A stretch of 64,000 nt of DNA from Crambe crambe (taxonomy: Eukaryota > Porifera > Demospongiae > Poecilosclerida > Crambeidae), in assembly GCA_963924555.1 (NCBI GenBank), contig OZ004594.1, positions 5,239,563-5,303,562 on the forward strand, given 5' to 3'. Below the pieces are notes generated by a model. The model saw only the letters and a list, made by a program, of their open reading frames with translations, was not told the origin of the DNA and did no database searches. A program made the position numbers and the translations under genes. Every line of letters starts with the position of its first letter. The stretch's first letter is position 1. Shown in pieces: positions 12,401-21,292 of the stretch.

Positions 12401-14370
12401 GCTTCTGTGTGTGAGAGTCTGGCCCGCGCAAGACTACTCTGTAGTGTCTCCTTTTTCATCGACTCTTTCCAGGATCAACTAGTAGAAAAGATCATAGTTC
12501 GTAGAATTTGGAGTGGATTTATCCAGAAATCATAGCTGTAGCTTGAGTGGTTCAAGAGATATGGTTGTCTAAGAAGAAGAAGAATAATAATAGAGAAGAA
12601 AAAGAATCCAGCGATTTACCTGCTTGCCGTATTTCTGAAACGATAAGCTCCCTGGTCCTGAAACTTGGTCTGCACATTGTAGTAGGCTCTAGTAGGCTGG
12701 ATAATCATTCACAGTAGCTTTTGTTAGGTCTAAGTGGGGGAACTAGAATTTCACTTTTGTATTAGTCTATAGGCGGCGCGCGCGGCCGTCCGAGTCATCC
12801 CTACATAGAGAGTGCTACCGCACTCTCTGATTAAAGAATGATTGTGCATTATGCACACCAAGGTGCTACTATTGCACAACACATACTAGATATGGCATCT
12901 TGGAGTGTAGACTTTTTTTTATGAGTCATGACCTGAGAATCAGCTCGCTCGCTGTTATAAGAAAATTCCTTTTTGTACTTCTATTGATAAATGTTTTAGG
13001 TTAGGTTCGAACCAGAGTTAGCTAACATAGTGAGTGGGAAATATCACAGAGCATGCATACAATAATTACATGTCTGCAATGGTGGCCAGAATAGCAGGTA
13101 CGTACGTAGCTGATAAGTTGCCAACAACTAGCATTTCTATTTTTTGGACGACATTTCAACAAAAAGCAGAGCAAGGAGAAGGACACAAGATGAACCAATG
13201 ATACTTCCACAATAAGCTTCCATGGTAACCTGCCATCAGCAATCTTGGTACTTTCTGGATTGAAAACCTAGAAGATGCCATTTCAGTAGCCTCAAAAATG
13301 GGACACAGTCGACTTGAGCTCTGGACATCAAAATTTCTATCTGCTAATGCAGCAAACCTCAGACCCTACCCTACCCTTAACTGTAGGGACAGCACCACCA
13401 CACTATCCTCATAAGAGCATCAAGAACCAATTCACACAGTCTACACTTCTAACACTCACGATAAAATGTCTGATCTGGGTTGCATGCACCAGGTCTCTCC
13501 TTGGTTTTCTGCATGCCAGCAAATTCTTCACCCACACCAGATACACCCAAATGGTTATAGTACAGATTAATCAGACTAACCTCCCCTATAATATGGGTAT
13601 TACAGATTAATTATATAGACTAACCTCCCCTATATATGGGTGTTACAGACTAACCTCCCCTATATATGGGTGTATCTGGTGTAGATGTATGGCTCGCACC
13701 TCATGCATTGAGTAGAAGATATCTGTGTCAAGATGTCAAGACATTATCATGATAGCCTTCTTCAATGTGCCAGTAAGGGGATATATACAGCTTGATCGTA
13801 CTTTGTGACGTTTTGCAGCTGCTGGAAATTGTTATTTGCATGCTCATCAGGTTTGGCCCTCCAATATTTTTCATCTTCCCACTTCACTGCTAGATTACAT
13901 ATAGCTAGCTAAGCATCCTAGCTAGGTAGGTTACTAGCTACATAATTTTATAGGTGCATCTGGCTTGATTAACATGCATTTCTGATATCCTGAAGGGAGA
14001 GAAGAGTGAGAGTGGAAAACTAAAGGAGGATATGAAAGACCTTAAGAAATCATTGCAAGAACACCAAAAGGCTCTACAAGCTCAATTTGATGAACTTAAG
14101 GTAGCTAGCCAAGTCTTAGGGCAGATAGCTAATAGATGGTGCATAAAATCAGTGTTAGCTATGATGGCATGTTGATTTCAAATAGGTATAGCTAGCTATC
14201 TAGACATGCTACCCTATAGGCTTCAGAGAGATAGTGAGCATTAAATGGAGGATAAGAGGACATATTATTAGAGGCAGGCACCAGAGCAGTAGTTCTAGCT
14301 AACTTTGTTATTGAACCTTTGTCTTTTATTGTTGTTGTTGTTGTTGTTTTTGTAGCGGATGATCAAGTAA
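460..14370 (+). CDS. Inositol 1,4,5-trisphosphate receptor-like Ca2+ release channel (3' part, 5'-truncated by window)
   Basis: Exons read by splice sites and phase: 460-682, 1511-1660, 1825-2072, 2315-2657, 2719-2850, 4122-4383, 5026-5092, 5195-5308, 5399-5560, 5621-5693, 5750-5940, 6797-6857, 7210-7314, 7475-8195, 8248-8387, 8450-8572, 8637-8680, 8736-9071, 9483-9682, 9735-9910, 10024-10182, 10252-10332, 10457-10576, 10699-10857, and a proposed last exon 14356-14370 (RMIK, stop). All joins keep frame, giving about 1,467 codons. The product should be a tetrameric ER Ca2+ release channel. Order: alpha-helical regulatory region, RIH-associated domain, six TM segments, CFIC...H....H linker with HNMW, then a coiled coil. 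IIDTFSELR after S6, HNMW and the coiled coil favour the IP3 receptor over the ryanodine receptor. The pore loop is divergent. If the last exon is not used, reading through the donor at 10858 gives a stop at 10882-10884. Weakest borders: 4383, 5026 and the 3' end. Confidence 0.85.
1697..1809. mobile_element. Small TIR element (Tc1/mariner-type MITE) in intron
   Basis: The left end, tacagtcaaacctcagttat, is the near inverse of the right end, cccaggttatactgta. TA dinucleotides flank both sides, as in Tc1/mariner/pogo-derived MITEs. The element is about 113 bp and too short to encode anything. It fills most of the intron 1661-1824 and ends only about 15 bp before the proposed acceptor, so it may supply part of the polypyrimidine region. 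Confidence 0.55.
2105..2247. repeat. Dispersed repeat, copy 2 (inverted relative to 156-318)
   Basis: Reverse complement of the segment at 156-318, with matching blocks at both ends (see that entry). It lies wholly within the intron 2073-2314 of the IP3R-like gene. Confidence 0.6.
3776..4043. mobile_element. Foldback MITE with about 120-bp inverted arms
   Basis: Left arm from 3776 (gcaagtagggatggctaatg), right arm ending at 4043 (cattagccattcctacttgc). The arms match through ggttcaaaaaagttcagcaa against its inverse ttgccgaactttttttgaac, leaving a short spacer around 3900-3925. A long copy starts at about 63131 and a partial copy lies at 20123-20187. It lies in the 1.27-kb intron 2851-4121, which otherwise shows no coding sequence. 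Confidence 0.75.
6661..6756. repeat. Direct duplication of about 37 bp in intron
   Basis: The block ttactcttgtgatcacatga occurs at 6661 and again at 6720, each followed by cttg(g)tatcagcagtta. The repeated block holds the palindrome tgatca. It is in intron 5941-6796, in which I see no other coding or RNA feature. Confidence 0.6.
7475..8195 (+). other. RIH-associated domain exon of the IP3R-like gene
   Basis: This is the largest channel exon (about 240 codons). It reads SPSENHEIDKESLSIVEF, then GLMCDGQHKQMQNYLREQ, then a helical stretch ending HLASSGANTASQF. The C-D-G-[HQ]-x3-[MF]-Q-[NE]-Y-[LM]-R pattern is typical of the RIH-associated domain shared by IP3 and ryanodine receptors, which couples the cytosolic regulatory region to the channel. 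The acceptor gcag lies at 7471-7474 and the donor gtaag at 8196. The exon ends in phase 1 and joins 8248. Confidence 0.8.
8637..10182 (+). other. Six-TM ion-channel domain exons of the IP3R-like gene
   Basis: Five exons encode the channel. S1 is RYWFLILLTVILNILVLASY (about 8745-8805). S2 lies in IITFYVLGAIHTFFALWMIV (about 8890). S3-S4 are in 9483-9682 (VYVVVFLAASVLS, then YFYSICLLYIII). S5 is SLLWVAILLLFILFIYAVIT in 9735-9910. S6 is in 10024-10182 (YDVTFFIIITTIGLGIVSGI, then IIDTF). Joining 9071 to 9483 gives an in-frame EK-KIPLFKF linker. A 55-nt intron (8681-8735) splits the start of S1. The pore loop between S5 and S6 is cut by the intron 9911-10023 and reads GLIDSFL then EVGVMG, instead of the family's GLRSGGGVGD. 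Confidence 0.8.
10252..10857 (+). other. C2H2-type linker and C-terminal coiled coil exons (IP3R-like)
   Basis: Three exons, 10252-10332, 10457-10576 and 10699-10857, follow S6. The first gives STCFICSLPSHVFDKK. The second gives GFKTHIQKDHNMWAYVYY, so the CxxC and Hx4H residues of the family's Zn-binding linker are kept. The third ends in a heptad-rich stretch (EELKEDLKELKKSMQENQ and on) that matches the C-terminal coiled coil of IP3 receptors. That coil is absent in this form from ryanodine receptors. Confidence 0.8.
11291..11616. mobile_element. Foldback element with about 150-bp arms
   Basis: The left arm begins taagggaaaaagcatttcg (11291) and the right arm ends with its inverse cgaaatgctttttccctta (11616). 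The inverted match runs through the central sequence ccagccaacaatccctacat. A 25-bp unit (caatccctacatatacgtcg) is repeated in tandem at about 11409-11457, next to the loop. There is no ORF of note. The element lies downstream of exon 10699-10857. Confidence 0.75.
11968..12433. mobile_element. TIR element with about 65-bp ends, about 466 bp long
   Basis: The left end gtctcgcacgggccagactc (from 11968) is matched inversely by gagtctggcccgcgcaagac (to 12433). The arms also share tcaaactcctataccgac and its inverse gtcggtataggagtttga. The interior is relatively CpG-rich and holds no long ORF. The left end overlaps part of a 62-codon ORF that is most likely spurious. Confidence 0.7.
12434..13533. 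other. Gene-free stretch between channel exons
   Basis: I see no splice-supported coding exon here. It contains AT-rich sequence, a short CpG-rich patch near 12770-12790 (ggcggcgcgcgcggccgtcc) and isolated short ORFs with no recognisable composition. It is intron if the last exon at 14356 is used, otherwise intergenic. Confidence 0.5.
13534..13682. repeat. Small TIR element with internal 30-bp tandem repeats
   Basis: The 16-bp end acaccagatacaccca (13534-13549) is matched inversely by tgggtgtatctggtgt (13667-13682). Between them the unit agactaacctcccctatata, followed by tgggtgttac, is repeated about three times. It is a MITE-sized structure with no coding capacity. Confidence 0.55.
13996..14100 (+). 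other. Duplicated coiled-coil exon, possible extra or alternative IP3R-like exon
   Basis: This 105-nt segment reads GEKSESGKLKEDMKDLKK then SLQEHQKALQAQFDELK. It closely resembles the last 35 codons of exon 10699-10857. Its donor (aag then gtagct) is preserved, and the acceptor would be the ag at 13994-13995. Both ends are phase 0, so it can be inserted in frame between 10857 and 14356, adding exactly five heptads, or remain as an unused relic. The original exon's first half is not recognisable upstream. Expression is unknown. Confidence 0.5.
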
Positions 14371-15495
14371 CATGCATGGTGATGAACTTTAAACTTTTAA
14401 ACTTTTGAACTTTCTATTATCTAGCTAGTTACTGGAAAACTAATTTTGATTGTATCATTTTCTGAACACTATTAGAGTTGTAACAAAGTAGCATCATCAT
14501 TTCCCCATTAGTCTTGGTTATTTATCATTAGCTAGTTAGCTATGTAGCTACGTACTAAACACTTTTTTTTGTATTAGTGAAGTATTTTGTTTCAGCTTTT
14601 CTCCTCTTGTATGAGCTAGTTATAGTCAGATTCAATAGCATGAAAAAAAATTGAGGATTTTCTTTAAAATATGCACATGTAGCTATTCAGGTGGCTTAGC
14701 AAAGGGATAAGACAATTTTTAATGAGTCTTTTAAATTTATGGAATATCCCACTAGCTAATTCTGGAACCAAATGCTGTGTGCACACCACATAGAACCAAT
14801 AATTACTGCTTACTGCAAAAATAAAAATTTATAGCTAATTATAAATAAACATGATTATTTCTCCTAATAATAATAGCTACTGGATCATTATTGTGATGGT
14901 GGAGGGTTTATGTTCCAAGTATAATAGCTCAAGAGTAACATCTGGCACAGCTCTGTAAGCTTATCCTGAAATAATTGAGTAGCAAAGGTACCTGTAAAGT
15001 TGTGTCATGGAGAAAGTAGCTAACTCTACCTATGAAAAAGTGGCCCATTTCTGCTTGGACAATTGGTTTCTTACACAAGACATGACTACAGTCAAGATGA
15101 TACTGACAGCTGCATCCATTCTGGAGAGACTTATTTGGGAAGATCTGGTCGTTATTATTTAAAGAGTAGATCTTTTATACTAGTAGATAGGAAGAATATG
15201 CATGAGAGCATACATTTGACATCACTGATGGTAAGTGTTTCGTGATACGTGACATTGAAATCTATCTCAGTAAGTATTTTTCAACCATGTACAATGATCA
15301 GATTCACCTACGTAGCTACCTATGAGAGATACATAAAATTTGCAATCAATAATTGTGGTGGAATCTAGCTATTATAAAATGACAGAAGTTATTTTTAAAA
15401 CTAATTAAAAAGCAAACTAGCTACAACAGAAACGAGAAAGGGATATACAGTAGGTGATTTCTACATAATACTTAAATGATCACAAAAATCACTAG
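14371..15495. other. Intergenic stretch between channel gene and beta-helix gene
   Basis: There are no convincing exons. A 50-codon ATG ORF starts at 15007 (MEKVANSTYEKVAHFC...) but has no recognisable domain or splice context. Bases 15344-15517, which run into the end of the minus-strand gene, reappear at 20190-20350. Confidence 0.4.
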
Positions 15496-18400
15496 CTAGA
15501 AAATTTTGTATGCAATGTTTTCATGCTCACTTGATAGTCTTGCTGGCATTTCTATTTCTTCAGGAATAGATTCTGGTTTTGCCAATGATTTCTTGCTGAG
15601 GATCTTGCACAATATGAACTTTACCACTAAGTACATTAGTGCTACAACAAGTGGAGTCACTATCAGGATAGCCTGGATCCAACTTGAAATGTGAATGTTG
15701 TAAGATGTGTCTAAATCAGACTTCACATTTGAATAGTTGTAAAGTGTGATGCTGTTCACAACAGCAAGGTTTGTGAATAACAGAGCATCAATGATGTTAT
15801 GCAAACGTTTTTTGTAGGGCTGACAAATTGCATGAAGAAGGAGACTGAGGAGGAGTATGATCTCAAGTACAAAGTAAACGTCCTGGAGTTGACTCAGAGT
15901 AACACAAAGGAGAATGGCAAACCGATACAAAAAGTAAAGGCTCGAAAAGAAGCGATATTCATCCTTAAAGCAGCCTTGGAAGGAATCGAGTAGAGGTTTC
16001 ATTTTTTCAAGGGGATTAAAGATGACTTTGGTGCAATTAGATTCTCCTATTTTGAGGATTGAAAGGACTTTGTAGTGAATAGGGTACATCAGGAGTACTA
16101 AAGGAGAGATTACAACAAATATGAGAAATATGGTAGCTGGAATGGCATAAGGCAAATGTTTTATGCTCATCCATTCGATATTCCCGTTATAAAAGACAAC
16201 AGTCCTGACATTTCCCGATCCTTTATCATAAATATTTCCACATGTCATCAATAAGATAGAGGCTCGTGTACACTGGGCATAACATAGGATCATAATTGCA
16301 GTCAGACCATGGATTATTCCACCTTGAAGAGACCATTTTGAACCACTACATCTACCAAAAGCTCGGCAGAATCTTGAGTTACATTTGCTCTTTGCAAGAA
16401 GTATACATGTCACTAAGATGACAGAATAGAGCAAAGTAATATAATTGAGAGCAATAATGTCCAAGGCTGTAGCTGTTTGGAAGAGGCAGAAAGAGAGTTC
16501 ATCGAGAACTAATGTGTTCAAATTGAAGGTCAAATAGATAAAATGGTGGATTCTGGTAATAACCTGTATTGGTGCTGGAAATGGAATGAAGTCATTTGCT
16601 CTAATGTTGAATGCTTCAACGACCTGGGTGTAAAATATAAATCCATTCAATGATCCTGAAGTGAAAGGGATATTGAAAAACATAACGATAAGGAAGATGA
16701 TAGTTACTGGAACGATTTCACTCAGTATATAAAACAACACTCCCCACTTGCAGAGTTTATCTGATTTGCATTCAAAGTCTAAACTGTGATAACGAACAGA
16801 ATTACCAGCTTTGCACTGGCCACATAATGTTCCACTACGCGAGTTAGAACAGACGACTGTATTCAATTCTTCTCTATTTGCTCTGGAAGGCAGTAAAAGG
16901 TTATTATCATGTGAGCAAAAACCAAATGGACAGTATCCCGTGTGCAATGAATCTTCACTCTCAGTTTCATTATGACCGTATCCAATCCACAAACCTCGAA
17001 CTCTGTATGCCCGTAAAAGAGTCAAGTTACATCTTCCTATTCCAACGTATTCATTCTTTGCACCAACTGAGCATATACATTTGTGTGATTCTTCCATTGT
17101 GTCATAGTGCATAATGAATCCAGGTGGACATGGCTGCATTTTCACTCTGAATGATAGAGCGGATTGCCTTGAGGATATGGCAGAGAGTGTCACAGTAGCA
17201 ACATTGCCAGTTATGCCATAAAGTTTCAGTGTATTATCGAGTATATAACTGTATGCTCTGTCTATTTGAATGGATGAATTTTGCTCATTCTGCACTGTAA
17301 CTCTGTAAACAGTTTGAGTTTTTTGATTAAAGTCGTCCATATCCAAATAGTTTATTATTTCTTGCTTTCCTGGGATGATAGGAATAGAGCTCTGGTTATC
17401 TTCATTTGTTATTTTTGAGTTATTAACATCAGTTGAAATTTCCTGTAATCTTATGGGAGTGAAGGAGAAATTCCCAATTTTGTTGAAGATGCTGATAGTA
17501 AGATTAAAGACTGAGAAGGAATACTTACTGTAGCAGGGAAGCAGTGAAGTAGCATAGATGGAGTGCCCATAACCTGTTCTGCTGTTTTCGTCTCCTGCAA
17601 AATTGTCAATAAACTTCACTGTTTTTCTCGTGAAACCACTTTCAATGAAGCAAGTTTTGAGTAATTATGAAGATTGAAGGAATCATGATATATTGCTCCT
17701 CCTTTACTGTATGCAGTATTTTTTTCAAAAACAAGAATGCTGTTGTTTTGGAGACGTATTATGGATGATAAGAGATTGATTGCTCCTCCACTATATCCAG
17801 TATTTCCTGAAAATTTTGTAAATGAAAAATCGAAGAATTGTGCAGAACAAGCAACCATGTGCATTGCTGAACCGTTGTTGTCAGTAAAATTCATAACTCC
17901 CTTGAAGATCATCACGTGATTAAGGCAATAAAGAGCACCACTACCTTTGGCATTCTGTTGAATGAGGGAATTTCCATGATTTAAGGGGCGATCAGTAACG
18001 TAGTTTGAATTGATTTTACAATCAGAGAACATGAGTTTTGGTAGATAGCCGTGCTCATACAGATTCCAAGCATTAGGTAGAATAGCTATAGCTGACCCAT
18101 AATGAGCAGAATTAAACTGCCATGTACAGTTATCAAATATCACTTGATTTTCTGTAATATTTCCAGCTATTTGAGTGGAAAACACGCTGACACCACCACC
18201 ATAGGTTGCTGAATTACGAATGAAAGTTGTGGACTCAAACACATGTGAACAATTTATTGGAGTTAGGGAAATGTGAGCTTGAGGAGTATGAGTATGCAAG
18301 TATCCTGAATAATGTGCCCCTCCATAGTAAGCATGATTTCCAACAAACACTGTTCCTTTAATGATTACAGTGTTATTATTGGAATTTCCATAAAAACTGG

Positions 18401-19226
18401 TTAAACTACCACCACCATACTTGCCTGCGATGTTGTTTGAAACCTCTGAATCTTCAATGATTTCCACTCCATTCTGCACTCGTATATAAATGCATAAGCC
18501 ACCTCCTTTATCAAAACGAGAGAAACCCTCAATTAAATTGTCCTTGCCAGTATCAGCTACATTGTTAGAAAAGGTGCAGTCTATGAATCTGTAGGTAATG
18601 TTTTGACGGGTGAATTTGGAGATTTCTACATATGCTCCATTACCTCCACTGCTTCCGTCATGCCCATTGCCTTGAAATGTGCTGCTGACTACATCCAATT
18701 TGTCATGTATATCAAATAATGCTAAGCCTGTTCCCGGACCTCTGATGACATTGAGAAAGCTAATATATACCCTGATGCAAGCCTGTATGCTAATGCTTGC
18801 ATTTATATTGTTTATATTGTTCTTGGTATCAAAATCAGTACCAATAGCACAATTAGTGAGGGTGAGCCTTGATATGACCAAGTCACTAACGTTCATTAGT
18901 TTTAGTCCCCCTGCCGTTCCATTGGGGCATCTCATTGTAGCATTACCATATCCAATGAATGACAAGTGGCTGATCGACTCAATATAAATTACCTCATTCA
19001 GAATAATTTCATTGGAGCAAATCCTTATTTCGGTGTCACTGCTGAAGTTGTGACTTGGCAATTCATCTATGCTGAATTGATAGTGGATCCCATGAGTACA
19101 CTGGACATTTTCCACCCCTCCTGAGTTATGGACGACTACAACGACTTGCCTCTCTGTGGTTCGACACAGGCATACTTCAGTAATAATGAAAAATATCACC
19201 ACTGGTAAATTTAAATTGCAAATCAT
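15496..19226 (-). pseudogene. Frameshifted beta-helix / multi-TM receptor-like gene (inverted paralogue of 21293-25042)
   Basis: Two abutting minus-strand frames, 19226-17616 (536 codons) and 17619-15496 (707 codons), together match the intact gene at 21293-25042 almost throughout. The first begins with a signal peptide (LPVVIFFIITEVCLC) and carries the N-rich beta-helix repeats. The second carries the end of that region, the Cys-rich segment (CPPGFIMHYDTMEESHKC; CSNSRSGTLCGQC) and all membrane segments. The break is at about 17655-17658: the intact copy has five A's (actcaaaaacttgc), while this one has four. About 18 nt (in frame) are also missing just downstream. The 3' half shows no other break. 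It could therefore be a young pseudogene, a programmed or allelic frameshift, or an assembly error in a homopolymer. A tatatata box lies about 50 bp upstream of the ATG (about 19270-19278). Confidence 0.75.
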
Positions 19227-19679
19227 TTTTGATTGCTCTCTATAACTATCTAGTAACTGGAGTTGGGCTGTATATATAGCTTTTGATAATCATATTTATT
19301 ATCATAACTATAATGAATTTATCAACAAAACCCATTAGAACATAATTACTTTCAGCCAACTGTATTGAAAAGTGTATGCATCTGCAGATTTCTCCCAAGA
19401 CTGCTGATATAGCTGCACTACATCACTCAAGAATAAGTATGTTATGAGATTAATAGTCTAAAATATACATTATAGCAATGATGATTATTGTATCTACAAT
19501 CATACATGGAACAGCTAGGGTTCTCCCCAAAATAAAGATAAAGTGTACCCATCTCCCATCTCATATGAAGCAAGACATTTCATTCATAGCTACAGAAGTT
19601 TATAAATGGCTTCTTTCATTTGCATATCTCATGAGAGGAATGGTGGTACATTGGTTTACAATATAGCTACAATGATGCC

Positions 19680-19765
19680 ATGGTTCCATGGGTTCCATGG
19701 GTTCCATGGGTTCATGTTCCATGGTTCCATGGGTTCTACCTGTTCCATGTTCCATGGGTTTTACT
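19680..19765. repeat. Degenerate tandem repeat, unit ggttccatg(g)
   Basis: About eight copies of a 9-10-bp unit (catgggttc / ggttccatg) occur in a row. In two frames this gives spurious GSMGSM- or GFHGFH-type ORFs, which I do not treat as genes. Confidence 0.7.
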
Positions 19766-19927
19766 GGTTCCATGTTTATGTTCTACAATGTTACAGCTTC
19801 TTTGTGTGGCAACCTGAGCATGTGTGCTCACTGGAGTTATACGTATAATCAGAGAATTCAGGGGTTTGGGGGCTGCATGCTGGAGGTGGACCAGACTTTG
19901 ATTCAAGATATGAACCTGTGGCAGAAT

Positions 19928-19990
19928 AGGATTGGTACATAGCTATTAACAATGCTGGTCTTCACTGCCAATAATGTGCAAGGTAAAACC
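19928..19990 (+). pseudogene. Relic of an SRCR-gene signal-peptide exon
   Basis: The sequence aggattggtacatagctatt, then aacaatgctggtcttcactgccaataatgtgcaaggtaaaacc in segments, closely follows the first exon of the SRCR gene at 25287 (gcagtgctggccttcaccgccactaacgcgcaaggtaaaacc), including the donor. The start codon and first codons are not kept in frame. It implies that an SRCR gene start was once copied to the left of the beta-helix gene. Confidence 0.5.
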
Positions 19991-20054
19991 TTTTTTAGCT
20001 AATTGATTCTTCTTTGAGGTGAACAATGGCAGGGTTTCATCTGGGTTTCATCTG

Positions 20055-20079
20055 GGGGGGGGGGGGGGGGGGGGGGGGG
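20055..20079. repeat. Poly-G tract of about 24 nt
   Basis: An uninterrupted run of G. Similar G or C runs occur at 28929-28941, 29403-29425, 52379-52402, 54407-54433 and 60162-60178, all outside coding exons. Tract lengths in assemblies are unreliable. Confidence 0.8.
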
Positions 20080-20189
20080 AGGCTACAGCTACAGCCCCCC
20101 TCCCCAGTACCTCTGCCACTGTGAAGTTCATTCTCTTGTTACTGAACTTTTTTTGAACCGCACACAGCCATTCCTTTAGCTACTTGTTA

Positions 20190-20350
20190 ATAATTGTGAT
20201 GGAATCTAGCTATTATAAGACACAAAATCATGACGGAAGTTAAAATAAATAAGCTATAACAGAAAAGAGAAAGGGATATACAGTAGATGATTTCTACATA
20301 ATACTTAAATGATCACAAAAATCACTAGCTAGATAATTTTGTATGCAAGG
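20190..20350 (-). repeat. Orphan copy of the 3' end and flank of the beta-helix gene
   Basis: This repeats 15344-15517 in the same orientation. Shared words include ggaatctagctattataa, ggatatacagta, tgatttctacataatactta and aatgatcacaaaaatcacta. The match runs into the last codons of the minus-strand gene (ttttgtatgcaa) and then stops. It looks like the remnant of a third gene copy or a duplication border. Confidence 0.65.
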
Positions 20351-20536
20351 GACTAAGATTATTAGTTGAGAGTTTCTACCTATGGCTATAATAATAGTAA
20401 GTTACACTTTAAAAAGTTACAGTAGCTAGTCAGTTTCATATGCACTGTTCATTAGGAAGCCATACACAACCCCATACCCACTAACTTTGTTTTCTAAACA
20501 ACCATTTCCCTGGATATATATATGTAGATACAGTAA

Positions 20537-20680
20537 ATATAATAGCTGTTGAACATGACCATGAAAATGATTTATAGTAGCTCCCAAAACTACACTCAAA
20601 AGCATATAAATCATATGCTTTTGAGTGTAGTTTTGGGAGCTACTATAAATCATTTTCATGTTCATGTTCAATAGTTATTA
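20537..20680. repeat. Near-perfect palindrome of about 144 bp
   Basis: Arms of about 65 nt are centred near 20606. The core is caaaagcatataaatcatat followed by gcttttg, and agctcccaaaactacactca pairs with its inverse tgagtgtagttttgggagct. The arms end in gaacatga and its inverse. No ORF is supported. It lies between the two inverted gene copies. Confidence 0.75.
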
Positions 20681-21292
20681 TATACACACACACAAACTCT
20701 CCCTACTTCACTTCCCAAGAAAGGCCAAAAATATATTCCTATATAATTATAGGCAAAAAGAGTTATTGCAGAATACTTATAGCTATGGCTCTCAGCAGCA
20801 GCAGTCATAGAGCACTCTCAAAGGGGAGTGAAGTAGGGATAGCTAAGTAATAATGAATCTATATGACCATAATTACTATATGAAAGCCATATAGTGTACC
20901 ATGTACATGCACCTTTTGATACTGTTCTCAATGGAAATGTTAGCTGCATATATGTAAATGCAATTCCAATGAAATTAAAAGTACATTATGATGTTTGAAT
21001 AACATGGGGGTTTTATTCTTGGGTTCAATATACATACTGTGAAAATAGAGGCATTAGTATAATAATATGCACATTAAAATGTCCCAATACAGACACACTA
21101 GGTATCCATATGCTAAATCATCCCTATATGAACACATTATAGGTGTACCAAGTGTATGCACTTTCATTTTTATAGTGCAGTGATTTAATGAAAGTAAACA
21201 TGAAGTGGCTATAAATTTAAGCTGACTGTATATAACTGAACCAAATAGAAACTTGAGTAACTAGCTAGCTAGCTAGATACAGCAATTTAAAA
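20681..21292. other. Upstream region of the intact beta-helix/multi-TM gene
   Basis: AT-rich with no exon seen. A ctgtatataactg block about 65 bp before the ATG resembles the gctatatatacag block at the same place upstream of the minus-strand copy, so the duplicated unit includes at least the proximal promoter. A run of gctagctagcta directly precedes the start. Confidence 0.4.

Noticed and set aside
13000..13020. Possible tRNA T-arm (ggttcgaacc)
   Set aside because: No matching acceptor stem or anticodon arm at the right distances.
19606..19942. GFHGFH and GSMGSM ORFs
   Set aside because: Direct products of the ccatgggtt tandem repeat, with no splice or domain support.
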